The translations under genes were made by a program, and so were the position numbers. A DNA stretch of 7,348 bases from assembly GCA_035601815.1 (NCBI GenBank), contig DATNNN010000164.1, positions 1-7,348 of the forward strand, written 5' to 3'. The notes under the pieces were generated by a model, which worked only from the letters and a program-made list of their open reading frames with translations, had not been told where the DNA came from and searched no databases. Positions 6,119-7,348 of this stretch are shown here, in pieces (the stretch's first letter is position 1; each line of letters starts with the position of its first letter). This DNA comes from DATNNN01 sp035601815. Lineage in GTDB: Bacteria; Pseudomonadota; Alphaproteobacteria; Rhizobiales; Xanthobacteraceae.

Positions 6119-6145
6119 CCCGGTTTCAGGGCGGCGCAAGCCGGG
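6119..6145 (+). repeat. Hairpin in the gap before the two unknown envelope genes
   Basis: CCCGGTTT (6119-6126) pairs with AAGCCGGG (6138-6145), an 8-bp stem with one G-U pair and an 11-nt loop. It lies 43 nt after the aldo/keto reductase stop and 8 nt before the AAAGGGG ribosome binding site of the next gene. No U-tract follows, so it is not a clear terminator; it may be a weak transcription barrier, an mRNA leader structure, or chance in GC-rich DNA. The rest of the 92-bp gap shows no convincing promoter. Confidence 0.3.
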
Positions 6146-6167
6146 CTAGGATCAAAGGGGTTCGGAC

Positions 6168-6929
6168 ATGCGCCGCCATCTCTTCCCCGCCTTCCTTATT
6201 GCAGTACCGTTGCTGGCCGCGACGCTGTGGGTCGTGACGCGCGCGCCGTCGCCTGGCGCGGTCGAGAGCAGCCAGAAGAACACGGGCGCGCGTTCCGCCG
6301 GCATCGCGCCGCAGGCGAACGCGCCGATCCCCTTCTTTCCCTGGCCGCCGCCGCGCGCCTCGACGCGCATGACGCTGCCCGAGAGCGCATTCGATCGCAC
6401 GGCCATGCGGACGCTGAAGCAGGCGGCGGAGACGATCGAGACGGCGCTGCGCGGCGCCGGCTTCGGCGACTGGGGCTATTTCTCGCTGCCGGAGGAGGAG
6501 GACGGCTTCGGCCTCGTCACCCGCATCGAGCAGATCAACGACGGCGGCAAGCCGCTCGAAGGCGCGGCGCGCTGGCTGATGCGGCCGTACGCGGCGGCGA
6601 CCATGACCCCCCTGCAAAGCCTCACCTCCATCCGCCGGCCCACCGGCCGCTACCGTGTGTTCATGTTCGTGCTGTCGGCGAAGGACACGGTCGACAATCC
6701 AACCGCGCAGGCGACCATGCCGCTCGCCCAAGAATGGAACCGGCTCGGCCAGCCGCGCCTCGGCCAGAAGATCGCGGCCTTGCCCATGACCGACCGCCAC
6801 GCGATGACGGTGCGGGTCTATGAGTTCGAGCAGGCCGACAAGATCCCGGCGGTGTTCGAAGCCTCGTCGCGATGGACGGCTGTGGAGCACCTCAAGGCGG
6901 CGGGCATCGTGCTGCCGGGGGTAAAATGA
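6168..6929 (+). CDS. Membrane-anchored or secreted protein of unknown function
   Basis: I do not recognise this 253-residue protein. It begins MRRHLFP followed by one hydrophobic helix (about 5-24, ending LWVVTRA), which is either a signal peptide with a poor cleavage site or an uncleaved N-terminal anchor; no lipobox Cys is present. Next is a low-complexity, Ala/Ser/Pro-containing linker (about 25-55) and a proline- and aromatic-rich stretch FFPWPPPRAS (56-65). A predicted globular domain (about 68-253) includes an amphipathic helix with LKQAAETIETALRGAGF (83-99), alternating strand-like segments such as FGLVTRIEQI (114-123) and YRVFMFVLSA (162-171), and a C-terminal TAVEHLKAAGI helix. The domain probably faces the periplasm. 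The start has AAAGGGG at 6154-6160, seven bases upstream. The stop overlaps the start of the next gene (ATGA), so the pair is probably translated together. No catalytic motif is apparent. Confidence 0.82.
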   Translation: MRRHLFPAFLIAVPLLAATLWVVTRAPSPGAVESSQKNTGARSAGIAPQANAPIPFFPWPPPRASTRMTLPESAFDRTAMRTLKQAAETIETALRGAGFGDWGYFSLPEEEDGFGLVTRIEQINDGGKPLEGAARWLMRPYAAATMTPLQSLTSIRRPTGRYRVFMFVLSAKDTVDNPTAQATMPLAQEWNRLGQPRLGQKIAALPMTDRHAMTVRVYEFEQADKIPAVFEASSRWTAVEHLKAAGIVLPGVK

Positions 6930-7348
6930 CCATCGGCCGGGCGCGCGCGGCGCTGTCGCTGTTGTGGGTGGGCGCCGGCGGGCCGCTGCTCCTCCTGATG
7001 GTGGCGCGCTCGGTCACCGGTTTCTACGGCAAGGACAATAACGAGCTCCTCGAAGTGTGGGCGTGGGTGGCGACGCTGTTGCTGCCGATGCTGGGGCTGA
7101 TCGTCGCTGCCTGGTCGGCGGGCGGCTCGCACGGCGACGACAAGCCGGTGCGCTCCATGGCGGTGTTCTGGGGCGCCTTGCTGTTCTCAGCGTTTTATCT
7201 GGCGACGCTCTATCTCGTCGTCGTGCTCGAGCCGCCGGCGCCCGACCCGTGGGCCACCGTCTTTCGCACCTCGGGCTGGTACCTCGGCTTCTTGCAGGCG
7301 CTGGTGGTGGCGGCGATCGGCAAGTTCTTCATCGAGAACGTGCACTAG
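6926..7348 (+). CDS. Four-helix integral membrane protein of unknown function
   Basis: I do not recognise this 140-residue protein. It is almost entirely membrane, with hydrophobic segments at about 9-29, 45-65, 78-101 and 115-133. They are joined by a hydrophilic loop FYGKDNNELLEVW (33-45), a Gly/Asp-rich charged loop GGSHGDDKPVR (66-76) and a proline-rich loop EPPAPDPWATVFR (102-114); the C-terminus is IGKFFIENVH. The ATG at 6926 overlaps the preceding TGA by the ATGA arrangement and has a G-rich stretch (6917-6921) upstream; the same frame stays open to 6872 but that part lies inside the previous gene. The coupling suggests a functional or physical partnership with the anchored protein encoded before it. 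The TAG is the last three bases of the window, so the gene is complete, but any further members of the operon are out of view. Confidence 0.8.
   Translation: MTIGRARAALSLLWVGAGGPLLLLMVARSVTGFYGKDNNELLEVWAWVATLLLPMLGLIVAAWSAGGSHGDDKPVRSMAVFWGALLFSAFYLATLYLVVVLEPPAPDPWATVFRTSGWYLGFLQALVVAAIGKFFIENVH

Noticed and set aside
6124..6152. TTTCAG-N17-TAGGAT as a promoter for the envelope pair
   Set aside because: The -35 matches the consensus at only two bases, and the resulting start near 6159 would cut into the AAAGGGG ribosome binding site.

Overview
The window is GC-rich throughout, with strong G/C preference at third codon positions. Its genes (MgtE, TetR, PaaI-type hotdog proteins, an isovaleryl-CoA-type dehydrogenase, a VUT transporter, an RraA-like aldolase and a DkgB-like aldo/keto reductase) suggest a chromosomal segment of an alphaproteobacterium, probably Hyphomicrobiales. 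That placement rests on protein style, not on a marker gene. No tRNA, rRNA, CRISPR, insertion sequence, integrase or phage gene was seen.

Layout: positions 1-1080 hold the 3' part of a magnesium channel gene (mgtE), cut by the window's left edge. A 97-bp convergent spacer with a GC-rich hairpin follows. A TetR regulator lies on the minus strand (1178-1765). It is separated by a 71-bp divergent promoter region from six closely packed plus-strand genes: two tandem paralogous PaaI-family thioesterases (1837-2301, 2291-2749), an isovaleryl-CoA-dehydrogenase-type flavoprotein (2746-3933), a VUT-family membrane transporter (3943-4542), an RraA-like / HMG-aldolase-like protein (4552-5250) and an aldo/keto reductase (5257-6075). 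Junctions are -11, -4, +9, +9 and +6 nt, so this looks like one operon. A perfect 7-bp inverted repeat with a 4-bp spacer sits on the predicted -10 region and is the best candidate for the TetR operator.

After a 92-bp gap with a hairpin, two genes overlapping by 4 nt encode an unrecognised membrane-anchored extracytoplasmic protein (6168-6929) and an unrecognised four-helix membrane protein (6926-7348), which ends exactly at the window's right edge.

How they may work together (inference): the dehydrogenase and thioesterases point to an acyl-CoA pathway on short branched substrates, with the aldolase-like enzyme and the reductase handling keto acids or aldehydes, all repressed by the divergent TetR until an acyl-CoA-like ligand appears. 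The transporter does not obviously fit this story. The most notable details are the loss of the expected catalytic Asp in the first thioesterase paralog, the strong divergent operator, and the unknown two-gene envelope module at the right end.
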